64,000 nt of DNA, from positions 8,912,501-8,976,500 of the forward strand of contig NZ_CP108462.1 in assembly GCF_036226365.1 (NCBI RefSeq), written 5' to 3'. Position 1 is the first letter of the stretch, and every line of letters starts with the position of its first letter. Positions 1 to 11,406 of this stretch are shown here, one piece after another. The notes beneath the pieces are model-generated. The model saw only the letters and a program-made list of their open reading frames with translations, was not told the DNA's origin and made no database searches. The position numbers and the translations under genes were made by a program. Origin of the DNA: Streptomyces sp. NBC_01262 (GTDB lineage Bacteria > Actinomycetota > Actinomycetes > Streptomycetales > Streptomycetaceae).

Positions 1-23
1 TGTGGGGGAGGGTTCGTTGCTTG

Positions 24-47
24 AGAACTGCATAGTGGACGCGAGCA
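24..47 (+). other. 23S rRNA processing stem, 5' arm
   Basis: This segment is complementary over 24 bases to 3182-3205 beyond the 3' end of the 23S rRNA, with only two G-U pairs (30-3199 and 33-3196). Such a stem closing the 23S precursor is the usual RNase III substrate. The complementarity is seen directly; the processing role is inferred from bacterial rRNA operons generally. Confidence 0.8.
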
Positions 48-52
48 TCTGT

Positions 53-3177
<3,125 letters not shown>

Positions 3178-3181
3178 CAGT

Positions 3182-3205
3182 TGCTCGCGTCCACTGTGTA
3201 GTTCT
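3182..3205 (+). other. 23S rRNA processing stem, 3' arm
   Basis: Pairs with 24-47 to close the 23S precursor into a long stem, starting four bases after the mature 3' end. Probable RNase III site. Confidence 0.8.
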
Positions 3206-3248
3206 GAAGTAACGAACTGTGTTGTTCCGGTTCGGATATCTTCATAGT

Positions 3249-3367
3249 GTTTCGGTGGTCATTGCGTTAGGGAAACGCCCGGTTACATTCCGAACCCGGA
3301 AGCTAAGCCTTTCAGCGCCGATGGTACTGCAGGGGGGACCCTGTGGGAGAGTAGGACGCCGCCGAAC
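3249..3367 (+). rRNA. rrf: 5S ribosomal RNA
   Basis: 119-base 5S rRNA beginning GTTTCGGTGG and ending CCGCCGAAC; these termini pair to form helix I. The central CGAACCCGGAAGCTAAG segment is the conserved loop region. It follows the 23S by about 70 bases in the same transcript and is followed at once by a strong terminator. Confidence 0.97.
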
Positions 3368-3379
3368 AATTCTTCATAG

Positions 3380-3419
3380 GGCCTTGCCCCGGATCCTGGA
3401 TCCGGGGCAAGGCCTTTTT
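3380..3419 (+). terminator. rRNA operon terminator
   Basis: A near-perfect inverted repeat (arms 3381-3396 and 3398-3413; the tip must open to form a loop) is followed by CCTTTTTG. This is a classical intrinsic terminator directly after the 5S rRNA and marks the end of the rRNA operon. Confidence 0.93.
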
Positions 3420-3486
3420 GCTGCCTGGGGTAGGGTCCAGGTGGCATCGACAGAATCCCGCAGGTACACACACAGGAGGGGCCCCG

Positions 3487-4095
3487 GTGGAGGTCCAGGA
3501 GACACGGGTGCAGACGGATCGGATCATGACGATCCCCAACATCCTGAGCATGGCGCGTCTCGTCGGCGTGCCGGTGTTCCTGTGGCTGATCCTGCGCCCC
3601 GAGTTCGGGCAGTCGAAGGCCGACGGATGGGCACTGCTCGTACTGATGCTGAGCGGTATCAGTGACTACCTGGACGGCAAGCTCGCACGCCGGTGGAATC
3701 AGGTCAGCAGCCTGGGGCGAATCCTGGACCCGGCGGCGGATCGCCTGTACATCCTGTCGACGCTTGTAGGCCTTACGTGGCGGGAGATTCTGCCCTGGTG
3801 GATCACGGGGCTTCTGCTGGCCCGTGAGGCCGTGCTGGGGGTGATGATCCTGGTCCTGCGCAAGCACGGCTTTGGTCCGCCGCAGGTCAACTTCATGGGG
3901 AAGGCTGCGACCTTCAACCTCATGTACGCGTTTCCGCTGCTCCTTCTGAGTGACGGCAACGGGTGGCTCAGTACGCTCGCTGCTATTTTCGGATGGGCAT
4001 TCGCAGGATGGGGTACAACTCTGTACTGGTGGGCAGGGATCCTCTATGTGGTCCAGGTTCGCCGGCTCGTCAGGGCGGATGCCATGGCTGATTGA
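3487..4095 (+). CDS. clsA: CDP-alcohol phosphatidyltransferase, probable eukaryote-type cardiolipin synthase
   Basis: 202-residue integral membrane enzyme of the CDP-alcohol phosphatidyltransferase family. It carries the complete signature D60-x2-D63-G64-x2-A67-R68-x8-G77-x3-D81-x3-D85, which binds the metal and the CDP-linked substrate. Several hydrophobic segments follow. The GTG start is chosen because AGGAGGGG lies seven bases upstream. The homologous S. coelicolor gene next to a mannose-1-phosphate guanylyltransferase gene is the eukaryote-like cardiolipin synthase, which joins CDP-diacylglycerol to phosphatidylglycerol; the same neighbour follows here. A phosphatidylglycerophosphate or inositol-phosphate synthase cannot be excluded from the motif alone. 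It is the first gene after the rRNA terminator and 146 bases before the next gene. Confidence 0.85.
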   Translation: MEVQETRVQTDRIMTIPNILSMARLVGVPVFLWLILRPEFGQSKADGWALLVLMLSGISDYLDGKLARRWNQVSSLGRILDPAADRLYILSTLVGLTWREILPWWITGLLLAREAVLGVMILVLRKHGFGPPQVNFMGKAATFNLMYAFPLLLLSDGNGWLSTLAAIFGWAFAGWGTTLYWWAGILYVVQVRRLVRADAMAD

Positions 4096-4241
4096 GCCCG
4101 TGCGCCCCCGGTAGTCCTGGGACCGGCCGACCTAGGTGCCCGCAGCGAGCCCAGTGGTCCAAGCGACAGACGATGGTCCGGGTGGACGTTGACGGGTGAG
4201 GTCGGCAAGACAGTCGTCTCTTCGAGGAGGACGCTTCCGAC

Positions 4242-6737
4242 ATGAAGGCCGTCGTGATGGCCGGAGGCGAAGGCACCCGCCTCCGCCCGATGACCTCAAG
4301 CATGCCCAAGCCGTTGCTGCCGGTGGTGAACCAGCCGATCATGCAGCACGTGCTGACTCTGCTCAAGCGGCACGGTCTCACCGAGACCGTGGTGACTGTG
4401 CAGTTTCTCGCCTCCCTCGTCAAGAACTACTTTGGCGATGGCGAGGAGCTCGGCATGGATCTCACCTACGCGAATGAGGAGAAGCCGCTGGGAACAGCGG
4501 GAAGCGTAAAGAACGCCGAGGAGGCACTCAAGGACGACTCGTTCCTGGTGATCTCCGGCGATGCGCTGACCGACTTCGATCTGACCGAGCTGATCAATTT
4601 CCACAAGGAGAAGGGCGGCCTGGTCACGGTCTGCCTGACCCGGGTGCCGAATCCACTGGAATTCGGTATCACCATCGTGGACGAGCACGGCAAGGTCGAG
4701 CGCTTCCTGGAGAAGCCGACCTGGGGCCAGGTGTTCTCCGACACCGTCAACACGGGCATCTACGTCATGGAGCCCGAAGTATTCGACTATGTCGAGCCGG
4801 ATGTGCCGGTGGACTGGTCGGGCGATGTGTTCCCGCAGCTCATGAAGGAGGGGAAGCCGATCTACGGCTTCATCGCCGAGGGCTACTGGGAGGACGTGGG
4901 CACCCACGAGAGCTATCTGAAGGCCCAGGCGGACGTCCTGGAGGGCAAGGTCGACGTCGATATCGAAGGCTTCGAGATCTCGCCCGGTGTGTGGGTGGCG
5001 GAGGGTGCGGAGGTGCACCCGGACGCGATACTGCGCGGCCCGTTGTTCATCGGGGACTACGCGAAGGTCGAGGCCGGCGCCGAGATCCGCGAGCACTCGG
5101 TCATCGGGTCGAATGTCGTCGTCAAATCCGGGGCCTTTCTCCACAAGGCCGTAGTGCACGACAATGTCTATGTCGGGCAGCAGACCAATCTGCGCGGCTG
5201 CGTCATCGGAAAGAACACCGATGTGATGCGGGCGGCCCGGATCGACGATGGTGCGGTCATCGGTGACGAGTGCCTGATCGGCGAGGAGTCGATCATCGCG
5301 GGCAATGTCCGGGTGTATCCGTTCAAGACCATTGAGGCGGGCGCATTCGTCAATACGTCCGTCATCTGGGAGTCCCGCGGGCAGGCACATCTGTTCGGTG
5401 CCCGTGGCGTGTCCGGGATCATCAATGTCGAGATCACACCCGAGCTCGCCGTGCGCCTCGCGGGCGCGTACGCGACGACCCTGAAGAAGGGCGCGACCGT
5501 CACCACGGCCCGCGACCATTCCCGGGGCGCGCGGGCGCTGAAGCGGGCGGTGATCTCGGCGCTGCAGACCAGCGCCATCGAGGTCCGTGACCTGGAGAAC
5601 GTGCCGATGCCGGTGGCGCGCCAGCAGACCGCGCGCGGCAGTGCGGGCGGCATCATGATCCGTACGACGCCGGGGACGCCGGACTCGGTCGACATCATGT
5701 TCTTCGACGAGCGCGGCGCGGATCTGTCGGCGAACGGACAGCGCAAGCTCGACCGGGTGTACGCGCGCCAGGAGTACCGGAGGGCGTTCCCCGGGGAGAT
5801 CGGGGATCTGCACTTCCCGGCGAGTGTCTTCGACTCGTACACCGGGGCGCTGCTGAGGGCCGTTGACACCTCCGGGATCGCGGATTCCGGCATGAAGGTG
5901 GTCGTGGACGCGGCGAACGGCAGCGCGGGCCTGGTGCTGCCCAGCTTGCTGGGCCGGCTCGGGGTGGACGCGCTGACGATCAATCCCGGGCTCGACGAGT
6001 CCCGGCCCACGGAGACGGCCGACAGCCGCCGGGCCGGGCTGGTGCGGCTCGGGGAGATCGTGTCGTCGTCGCGGGCGGCCTTCGGGGTGCGGTTCGACCC
6101 GGTGGGCGAGCGGCTGTCGCTGGTGGACGAGCGGGGCCGGATCATCGAGGACGACCGGGCGCTGCTGGTGCTGCTGGACCTGGTGGCGGCCGAGCGCCGT
6201 AGCGGGCGGGTGGCGCTGCCGGTGACCACGACGCGGATCGCCGAGCAGGTGGCGGCCTACCACGGCACTCAGGTGGAGTGGACGACCACCTCGCCGGACG
6301 ATCTGACCCGGGTCGGCAGGTCCGAGTCGACGATCTTCGGCGGTGACGGCAAGGGCGGCTTCATCGTGCCCGAGTTCAGCAGTGTCTTCGACGGTTCGGC
6401 GGCCTTCGTACGGCTGATCGGCCTGGTGGCGCGTACGCAGCTCACACTCAGCCAGATCGACGCGCGGATCCCGGGCGCCCATGTCCTCAAGCGGGACCTG
6501 GCGACGCCGTGGGCCGTCAAGGGCCTGGTGATGCGCCGGGTGGTCGAGGAGGCCGGCGACCGGTCGGTGGACACCACGGACGGCGTACGGGTCGTGGAGG
6601 CCGACGGCCGCTGGGTGATGGTGCTGCCGGACCCGGCGGAGGCCGTGACGCATCTGTGGGCCGAGGGGCCCGACGACGCCTCGGCGCAGGCGCTGCTGGA
6701 CGAATGGTCGGCGATCGTGGACAGCGCCGGCCGCTGA
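4242..6737 (+). CDS. Mannose-1-phosphate guanylyltransferase-like NDP-sugar pyrophosphorylase fused to a degenerate phosphohexomutase domain
   Basis: 831 residues in three parts. Residues 1-235 are a nucleotidyltransferase domain with the nucleotide-binding loop G8-G9-E-G-T-R-L-R-P and the later GDALTDFD metal site, so this half looks active. Residues about 250-375 are left-handed beta-helix hexapeptide repeats. Residues about 385-831 align with phosphomannomutase/phosphoglucomutase, but the phosphoserine motif TASHNP is absent near 470-485, the DGDGDR metal loop reads DPVGER at 619-624, and the GEESGH sugar loop reads GDGKGGF near 701. The mutase half is therefore probably not catalytic. AGGAGGACG precedes the ATG. 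The likely role is making GDP-mannose or a similar sugar nucleotide for envelope glycans; substrate identity is inferred. Confidence 0.88.
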   Translation: MKAVVMAGGEGTRLRPMTSSMPKPLLPVVNQPIMQHVLTLLKRHGLTETVVTVQFLASLVKNYFGDGEELGMDLTYANEEKPLGTAGSVKNAEEALKDDSFLVISGDALTDFDLTELINFHKEKGGLVTVCLTRVPNPLEFGITIVDEHGKVERFLEKPTWGQVFSDTVNTGIYVMEPEVFDYVEPDVPVDWSGDVFPQLMKEGKPIYGFIAEGYWEDVGTHESYLKAQADVLEGKVDVDIEGFEISPGVWVAEGAEVHPDAILRGPLFIGDYAKVEAGAEIREHSVIGSNVVVKSGAFLHKAVVHDNVYVGQQTNLRGCVIGKNTDVMRAARIDDGAVIGDECLIGEESIIAGNVRVYPFKTIEAGAFVNTSVIWESRGQAHLFGARGVSGIINVEITPELAVRLAGAYATTLKKGATVTTARDHSRGARALKRAVISALQTSAIEVRDLENVPMPVARQQTARGSAGGIMIRTTPGTPDSVDIMFFDERGADLSANGQRKLDRVYARQEYRRAFPGEIGDLHFPASVFDSYTGALLRAVDTSGIADSGMKVVVDAANGSAGLVLPSLLGRLGVDALTINPGLDESRPTETADSRRAGLVRLGEIVSSSRAAFGVRFDPVGERLSLVDERGRIIEDDRALLVLLDLVAAERRSGRVALPVTTTRIAEQVAAYHGTQVEWTTTSPDDLTRVGRSESTIFGGDGKGGFIVPEFSSVFDGSAAFVRLIGLVARTQLTLSQIDARIPGAHVLKRDLATPWAVKGLVMRRVVEEAGDRSVDTTDGVRVVEADGRWVMVLPDPAEAVTHLWAEGPDDASAQALLDEWSAIVDSAGR

Positions 6738-6738
6738 C

Positions 6739-6790
6739 CGAAGGTACGGCCCCAAGGAACGGTCCGAAGGTACGGCTCGAAGGCACGGCC
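6739..6790 (+). repeat. Three short direct repeats after the pyrophosphorylase stop
   Basis: Imperfect copies of CGAAGGTACGGC occur at about 6739, 6771 and (CGAAGGCACGGC) 6778 just past the stop codon, leading into the terminator hairpin. No function is evident. Confidence 0.5.
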
Positions 6791-6828
6791 CCCTCCCGAC
6801 GCGCAACGGCGCGCCGGGAGGGGGCCGT
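6785..6828 (+). terminator. Hairpin terminator
   Basis: Arms of 14 bases (6785-6798 and 6815-6828) pair perfectly around a GC-rich loop that can itself pair (GCGC/GCGC). The run after it is short (TTCG), so termination is inferred from stem strength and position between two genes. Confidence 0.65.
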
Positions 6829-6865
6829 TCGAGTGTTGCGCCGCCGACGTGCGACGATGTGCGTC

Positions 6866-7795
6866 ATGCCGCAGGAGCACCCCGATCGGAGCAGCGCGAG
6901 CCGCAAGGCCCCGCTGCGGCGTCCTGATGCCTCCATGTCGCTGTTGACCAACGTCATGGAGCACAGCCTCGACGACGGTTACGCGGAGGCCGCGGCACGC
7001 CGCGGCGAGACCGGAACCTCGCGCATGCCGCGTACGCCGCGCGGGAAACTGACCCTGGCCGTGGGCCTCGTGCTGGCCGCCGTGGTGGTCACGCTGGGCG
7101 GCGCGCAGGCACAGGTCGCGGCGCCGACGCTGGCCAAGGAGCGGCAGAAGCTGATCGACCGTATCGAGTCGGAGACCGCCGCGGCGGACGGGCTGCAGAA
7201 GAGCGTGGACAAGCTGCGCGACGACGTGAGCGCGCGGCAGCGTGAGGCGCTGAAGGACCAGGGTGTCCCGGGCGCCGAGCTGGTGTCGTTGCTGGCCGGC
7301 GCAACCGCGGTGACCGGTCCCGGCGTCAAGCTGGTGGTGGACGACGCGAAGGAAGCCACTTCGGGTGGCGGCAGCAATCCCCGTACCAGCAGCGACTTCT
7401 CGGACACCGGACGGGTCAGGGACCGTGACATGCAGCGGGTCGTCAACGGGCTGTGGTCCTCGGGCGCCGAGGCGATCTCCGTCAACGGCCAGCGGCTGAC
7501 GGCCTTGTCGGCGATCCGTGCCGCGGGTGACGCCATACTGGTCGACAACAAACCGCTGGCGCCGCCGTACACGGTGCTGGCGATCGGGGACGGGCAGCGG
7601 CTGAGCACCGCGTTCCAGGACAGTGACGACGGGCAGTATCTGCACGTCCTGGAGGAGAACTACGGGATCCGGGCGAGCATCTCGGCCCAGAGCAGGCTCG
7701 AACTGCCGGCGGCCCCGAGTCTGATCGTACGATCCGCGAGCCCGGCCCCGAGCGCCGGGAAGAGCGCAGCCAAAACAGGGAAGGGCACGAATTGA
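6866..7795 (+). CDS. DUF881 family membrane protein (first copy)
   Basis: 309-residue protein with a cytoplasmic N-terminus, one transmembrane segment at about residues 55-75 (LTLAVGLVLAAVVVTLGGAQ), a coiled-coil stretch rich in Lys/Glu/Arg, then the extracytoplasmic DUF881 domain containing the GPGVKLVVDDA and NGLWSSGAEAISVNGQRL motifs. A second ATG nine bases upstream (6857) is possible; 6866 is preferred because GACGAT lies seven bases before it, fitting a leaderless promoter. The stop overlaps the start of the next gene by four bases. DUF881 genes occur beside cell-division or cell-wall genes in Gram-positives; the molecular role is unknown. Confidence 0.85.
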   Translation: MPQEHPDRSSASRKAPLRRPDASMSLLTNVMEHSLDDGYAEAAARRGETGTSRMPRTPRGKLTLAVGLVLAAVVVTLGGAQAQVAAPTLAKERQKLIDRIESETAAADGLQKSVDKLRDDVSARQREALKDQGVPGAELVSLLAGATAVTGPGVKLVVDDAKEATSGGGSNPRTSSDFSDTGRVRDRDMQRVVNGLWSSGAEAISVNGQRLTALSAIRAAGDAILVDNKPLAPPYTVLAIGDGQRLSTAFQDSDDGQYLHVLEENYGIRASISAQSRLELPAAPSLIVRSASPAPSAGKSAAKTGKGTN

Positions 7796-8124
7796 TCGCC
7801 GTACTGGGCCTCGTCGTAGGAGTCGTGGTGGGCCTTTTGGTCCGCCCGGTGGTGCCTACGGTGGTCGAGCCGTACCTCCCGATCGCGGTGGTCGCCGCGC
7901 TGGACGCCGTGTTCGGCGGACTGCGGGCGATGCTCGACGGGATCTTCGACGACAAGGTCTTCGTAGTGTCCTTCCTCTCCAACGTCGTGGTCGCGGCGCT
8001 GATCGTCTTCCTGGGCGACAAGCTCGGGGTCGGCTCGCAGCTGTCCACCGGCGTGGTGGTCGTCCTGGGCATCCGGATCTTCTCCAACGCGGCGGCCATC
8101 CGCCGCCATGTCTTCCGGGCGTGA
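7792..8124 (+). CDS. sbp: Small basic protein (Sbp/DUF1290), membrane
   Basis: 110 residues, almost all hydrophobic helices: two N-terminal segments (IAVLGLVVGVVVGLLVRPVV and the segment from about 28), a hairpin with the conserved FGGLRAMLDGIFDD motif, and two more segments ending in GIRIFSNAAAIRRHVF. This is the family signature of Sbp, encoded beside DUF881/YlxW genes in Bacillus and here between two DUF881 genes. It starts at TTG, overlapping the preceding stop by four bases, which implies translational coupling. Function is unknown; the neighbourhood points to an envelope complex. Confidence 0.87.
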   Translation: MIAVLGLVVGVVVGLLVRPVVPTVVEPYLPIAVVAALDAVFGGLRAMLDGIFDDKVFVVSFLSNVVVAALIVFLGDKLGVGSQLSTGVVVVLGIRIFSNAAAIRRHVFRA

Positions 8125-8935
8125 CGGCACGATGAGCGACGACAGCGATGACAAGGGCCGCGATGACAACGGCAAGGAGCCGCTGGCCCTGCCCCCGGCT
8201 CCGGCCCCGGCGGCGTCGAGCGGCAGGCAGCGGCTGAAGGCCGGCCTGTGGCCCCTTCGGGTGACCCGGGCGCAGCTGATCGTGGCGCTGCTGCTCTTCG
8301 TCCTCGGTCTGGGCCTGGCCATCCAGGTCCGTTCCACCAGCGACAGCAGCGCGCTGCGCGGGGCGCGCCAGGAGGACCTGGTACGGATCCTGGACGAGCT
8401 GGACAACCGTACGCAGCGCCTGGAGGACGAGAAGCGGGGCCTGGAGAACCAGCGGACGGAGCTGGAGAACAGCTCCGACCAGGCCGAGGAGGCCCGCAGA
8501 CAGACCGAGCAGAAGGCCCAGCAGCTGGCTGTGCTGGCCGGCACGGTCGCCGCGCAGGGTCCGGGGATCACGCTGACGATCAGCGACCCGAAGGGCACCG
8601 TGGAGTCCGACACGCTGCTGGACACGCTCCAGGAGCTGCGGGCGGCGGGCGCGGAGGCGATCCAGATCAACGATGTGCGGGTGGTCGCCGACACGTACTT
8701 CACGCAGAGCGGCAGCTCGGTGGAGATCGACGGGAAGAAGATCTCACAGCCGTACCGCTTCAAAGTCATCGGTAATCCACAGGACCTGGAGCCGGCGCTG
8801 AACATCCCCGGCGGAGTGGTGCAGACTTTGGAGAAGGAGCAGGCCACAGCGGATGTGGCGCGATCGCAGAAGATCGTTGTGGATGCCTTGCGGCCGTCGA
8901 AGGCGCCTGACTACGCTCAGTCGTCATCCCAGTGA
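8108..8935 (+). CDS. DUF881 family membrane protein (second copy)
   Basis: 275 residues: a charged N-terminus, one transmembrane segment at about 57-75 (LIVALLLFVLGLGLAIQV), a long coiled coil (LEDEKRGLENQRTELENSSD onward), then DUF881 with GPGITLTISDP and ELRAAGAEAIQINDVRV. The first ATG overlaps the sbp gene by 17 bases; a second in-frame ATG at 8132 is an alternative and neither has a strong ribosome site. It is paralogous to the gene at 6866 and probably assembles with it and Sbp. Confidence 0.85.
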   Translation: MSSGRDGTMSDDSDDKGRDDNGKEPLALPPAPAPAASSGRQRLKAGLWPLRVTRAQLIVALLLFVLGLGLAIQVRSTSDSSALRGARQEDLVRILDELDNRTQRLEDEKRGLENQRTELENSSDQAEEARRQTEQKAQQLAVLAGTVAAQGPGITLTISDPKGTVESDTLLDTLQELRAAGAEAIQINDVRVVADTYFTQSGSSVEIDGKKISQPYRFKVIGNPQDLEPALNIPGGVVQTLEKEQATADVARSQKIVVDALRPSKAPDYAQSSSQ

Positions 8936-9090
8936 GAGCTGGACGAGTGGGGGTACCCGGGGGAGGGCATGAGAAAGCGGGGGGTCGCCGCCCGTTGCGG
9001 GTGGTGTGTGAGGGAAACTGTGTTGTTGGCCGTGACTGAGGGTTCGTCCTGCCCCACGGGCGGGTCTGTTTCGTTCAAGGGGAATCGCCC

Positions 9091-9870
9091 GTGAAGTTGT
9101 TCGGAAAGTTGTTCGGAAAGAGTGCGCGGCAGGAGCGTGAGGCCGCCACAGCGCGTCACCGTGCTCCGCGGCATGCGCAGGAGGACGGTGCGGGCGACGA
9201 ACGCCCGCTGTTCCGCAATGAGCCCGCCGGGCCCGGCGGAGACATTTCGGGTGGTCCTGGCGTGGCTTCTGTTGACCCTGCCGCGTCCGGGCGCATAGGT
9301 TTCGAGTCACCATCAACCTCAAATGCGGGTGGAGGGTCCTTGCCGGTCTGTACGAGGTGCGGGCACCGCAATGCCGAGGCGAGCCGCTTCTGCTCCAACT
9401 GCGGCGCGCCGCTGCGCGGGGGAGCCCCGTCCGAGAGGCCGTCGGAGACCACGTCGACGATCTCCATTTCCGGCCTTGAGGCGTACGAGGCGGAGGTCAC
9501 CGGCCAGACCGTGATCCCGTCGCTGTCCGCCGAGGCGCAGGCCGCGGTGGACGCGCTCCCGCCGGGTTCGGCACTGCTGATCGTCCGGCGCGGTCCGAAC
9601 TCGGGCAGCCGCTTCCTGCTGGACGGGGAGCTGACCACGGCCGGCCGTCACCCGCAGAGCGACATCTTCCTGGACGACGTGACCGTCTCGCGGCGGCATG
9701 TGGACTTCCGGCGCGAGCCGGACGGCGGCTTCACGGTCGCCGACGTCGGCAGCCTGAACGGCACGTACGTCAACCGGGAGCGGATCGACTCGGTGCCGCT
9801 GGCCAATGGCGACGAGGTGCAGATCGGCAAATACCGGCTGGTCTTCTACGCGAGCCAGCGGGGCATCTGA
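9091..9870 (+). CDS. garA: FHA-domain regulator GarA/OdhI with zinc ribbon
   Basis: 259 residues. The C-terminal FHA domain (about 165-255) has the phosphothreonine-binding motifs GRHPQSDIFLDD, SRRHVDF and GSLNGTYVNRERI. Upstream sits an ETTS motif (about 126), the site phosphorylated by Ser/Thr kinases in mycobacterial GarA and corynebacterial OdhI. Before it is a C-x2-C...C-x2-C zinc ribbon (CTRCGHRNAEASRFCSNCG), absent from the short mycobacterial proteins. In those relatives the unphosphorylated protein binds 2-oxoglutarate dehydrogenase and glutamate dehydrogenase. GTG start with AAGGGGAA upstream. The following MerR, DUF151 and MerR genes match the mycobacterial order. Confidence 0.88.
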   Translation: MKLFGKLFGKSARQEREAATARHRAPRHAQEDGAGDERPLFRNEPAGPGGDISGGPGVASVDPAASGRIGFESPSTSNAGGGSLPVCTRCGHRNAEASRFCSNCGAPLRGGAPSERPSETTSTISISGLEAYEAEVTGQTVIPSLSAEAQAAVDALPPGSALLIVRRGPNSGSRFLLDGELTTAGRHPQSDIFLDDVTVSRRHVDFRREPDGGFTVADVGSLNGTYVNRERIDSVPLANGDEVQIGKYRLVFYASQRGI

Positions 9871-9896
9871 CCCACCTGAGCCGCTAGGGAAGGTCC

Positions 9897-10637
9897 ATGC
9901 TGCGTACACCGTCGGGCGGTGCCGGGAACGGCACCGCCACCGCGGACGGCAGGCTGCTGAGCATCGGGGCGGTGCTCAACCAGCTGCGTGACGAATTCCC
10001 CGAGGTCACCATCTCCAAGATCCGTTTCCTGGAGGCGGAGGGCCTGGTGGAGCCGCAGCGGACCCCTTCCGGGTACCGCAAGTTCGCGGTCCGGGATGTC
10101 GAGCGGCTCGGACACGTCCTGCGCATGCAGCGCGACCACTACCTTCCGCTCAAGGTCATCCGCGAGCATCTGGACGCCCTGGACCGGGGCGAACCGATTC
10201 CGCTGCCCGCGCCCGCCGACCAGCCGCCCCGTGACCTCCTGGACGGTCCGGCGGAGCCGGAGGCGCCCGGGCTGCGGATCGGCCGGGCGGAGCTCCTCGC
10301 TGCCACCGGGGCGGACGAGGAGGAACTGGTGCAGTGGGAGTCGTACGGACTGGTGGAACCGGGCCCGGACGGCGACTATGACGCCGAATCGGTGAACATC
10401 GCCAAGATCGTCGCCGACCTCGGCCGCTTCGGTCTGGAGCCGCGCCACCTGCGGGCCGTCAAGGCCGCGGCGGAGCGCGAGGCGGGCCTGGTCGAACAGG
10501 TGGTCGCACCCTTGCGCCGTCATCGCAACCCGCAGACCAGGGCGCACGCCGAGAGCACCGCCCGGGAACTGGCCGCGCTGTCGGTGCGGCTGCACGCGGC
10601 ACTGGTCCAGTCGGCGCTGCGCGTGCGGCTTTTCTGA
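9897..10637 (+). CDS. ftsR: MerR-type transcriptional regulator, FtsR family
   Basis: 246 residues. The N-terminal winged helix-turn-helix (about 20-90) has the MerR pattern SIGAVLNQLRDEFPEVTISK...LVEPQRTPSGYRKF...DVERL. A linker and a second helical domain follow (about 120-246). It starts 26 bases after garA and is probably co-transcribed; AGGGAAGG precedes the ATG. The gene immediately after odhI/garA in Corynebacterium and Mycobacterium is FtsR, a regulator of ftsZ, so the same role is likely. Target genes cannot be seen here. Confidence 0.85.
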   Translation: MLRTPSGGAGNGTATADGRLLSIGAVLNQLRDEFPEVTISKIRFLEAEGLVEPQRTPSGYRKFAVRDVERLGHVLRMQRDHYLPLKVIREHLDALDRGEPIPLPAPADQPPRDLLDGPAEPEAPGLRIGRAELLAATGADEEELVQWESYGLVEPGPDGDYDAESVNIAKIVADLGRFGLEPRHLRAVKAAAEREAGLVEQVVAPLRRHRNPQTRAHAESTARELAALSVRLHAALVQSALRVRLF

Positions 10638-10703
10638 GGCCGTGAGGGCCCCGCCGGGACCGGCGGGTTCCTCCCCGACTACCCAAACCGGCCGGGCAAG
10701 TCC

Positions 10704-10709
10704 TAGGGT
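10704..10709 (+). promoter_or_regulatory. -10 element, leaderless start of the DUF151 gene
   Basis: TAGGGT, then six bases, then the GTG at 10716. The transcript would begin at or one base before the start codon. No Shine-Dalgarno sequence is present. Confidence 0.6.
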
Positions 10710-10715
10710 TGCTGT

Positions 10716-11189
10716 GTGAACGAGCTCGATGTCGTGGGTGTCCGGGTCGAAATGCCCTCCAATCAGCCAATCGTGCTCTTGCGCGAGGTGGGGGGCGACC
10801 GCTACCTGCCCATCTGGATCGGGCCCGGTGAGGCCACTGCCATCGCGTTCGCGCAGCAGGGAATGACGCCCGCGCGGCCGCTGACCCATGATCTGTTCAA
10901 GGATGTGCTGGAGGCCGTAGGCCAGACCCTGTCCGAGGTCCGCATCACGGACCTGCGCGAGGGCGTGTTCTACGCCGAACTGGTGTTCGCCAGCGGCGTC
11001 GAGGTCAGCGCCCGTCCCTCCGACGCCATAGCGCTGGCACTGCGCACCGGTACCCCGATCTACGGGAGCGACGGCGTGCTGGACGACGCGGGGATCGCCA
11101 TCCCGGACGAGCAGGAGGACGAGGTCGAGAAGTTCCGCGAGTTCCTCGACCAGATCTCGCCCGAGGACTTCGGCAGCAGCAGCCAGTAG
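10716..11189 (+). CDS. Bifunctional nuclease family protein (DUF151)
   Basis: 157 residues matching the DUF151/BFN fold across the whole length: VVGVRVEMPSNQPIVLLRE, LPIWIGPGEATAIA, RPLTHDLFKDVLEAVG and RPSDAIALALRTGTPIY. The plant member has RNase and DNase activity; the bacterial role is not established. In mycobacteria the homologue (Rv1829 position) also lies between two MerR genes downstream of garA. The GTG start is supported by the adjacent -10 box. Confidence 0.87.
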   Translation: MNELDVVGVRVEMPSNQPIVLLREVGGDRYLPIWIGPGEATAIAFAQQGMTPARPLTHDLFKDVLEAVGQTLSEVRITDLREGVFYAELVFASGVEVSARPSDAIALALRTGTPIYGSDGVLDDAGIAIPDEQEDEVEKFREFLDQISPEDFGSSSQ

Positions 11190-11313
11190 AACCTGGCCGG
11201 GACCTCGCCGCCGCTGTCCGGCTTGCGACCATTCAGCCAGCCTTACCCCTGCTTCGGACACGCGAAACCACTCTTGGGGTGGATATCACTCGGCGTGCCG
11301 AGCGTGGCGATCG

Positions 11314-11342
11314 TTGACGCACCCGGAGTGACTGCCTACCGT
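11314..11342 (+). promoter_or_regulatory. Housekeeping-type promoter for the MerR gene
   Basis: TTGACG and TACCGT are separated by exactly 17 bases, a good match to the vegetative consensus. Transcription would start near 11349, giving a leader of about 58 bases before the GTG at 11407. Confidence 0.75.
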
Positions 11343-11361
11343 CGTGAAGGAAAGTCCCGAT

Positions 11362-11377
11362 GGCACGTGCACGTGCC
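11362..11377 (+). promoter_or_regulatory. 16-bp perfect palindrome in the MerR leader, candidate operator
   Basis: GGCACGTGCACGTGCC is perfectly self-complementary and lies about 13 bases after the predicted transcription start. It is a likely binding site for a dimeric regulator, possibly the MerR protein encoded next. Confidence 0.6.
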
Positions 11378-11406
11378 CGCAGGGACGAGAAGGGACGGAG
11401 GTCGGC

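Noticed and set aside
3178-3248. A tRNA between 23S and 5S
   Set aside because: No cloverleaf fits in the 71-base spacer, which is mostly used by the processing stem.
4296-6806. An 836-codon open frame on the minus strand opposite the pyrophosphorylase gene
   Set aside because: It is the shadow of strong third-position GC bias in the plus-strand gene; its translation is His/Arg/Asp-rich and matches no family.
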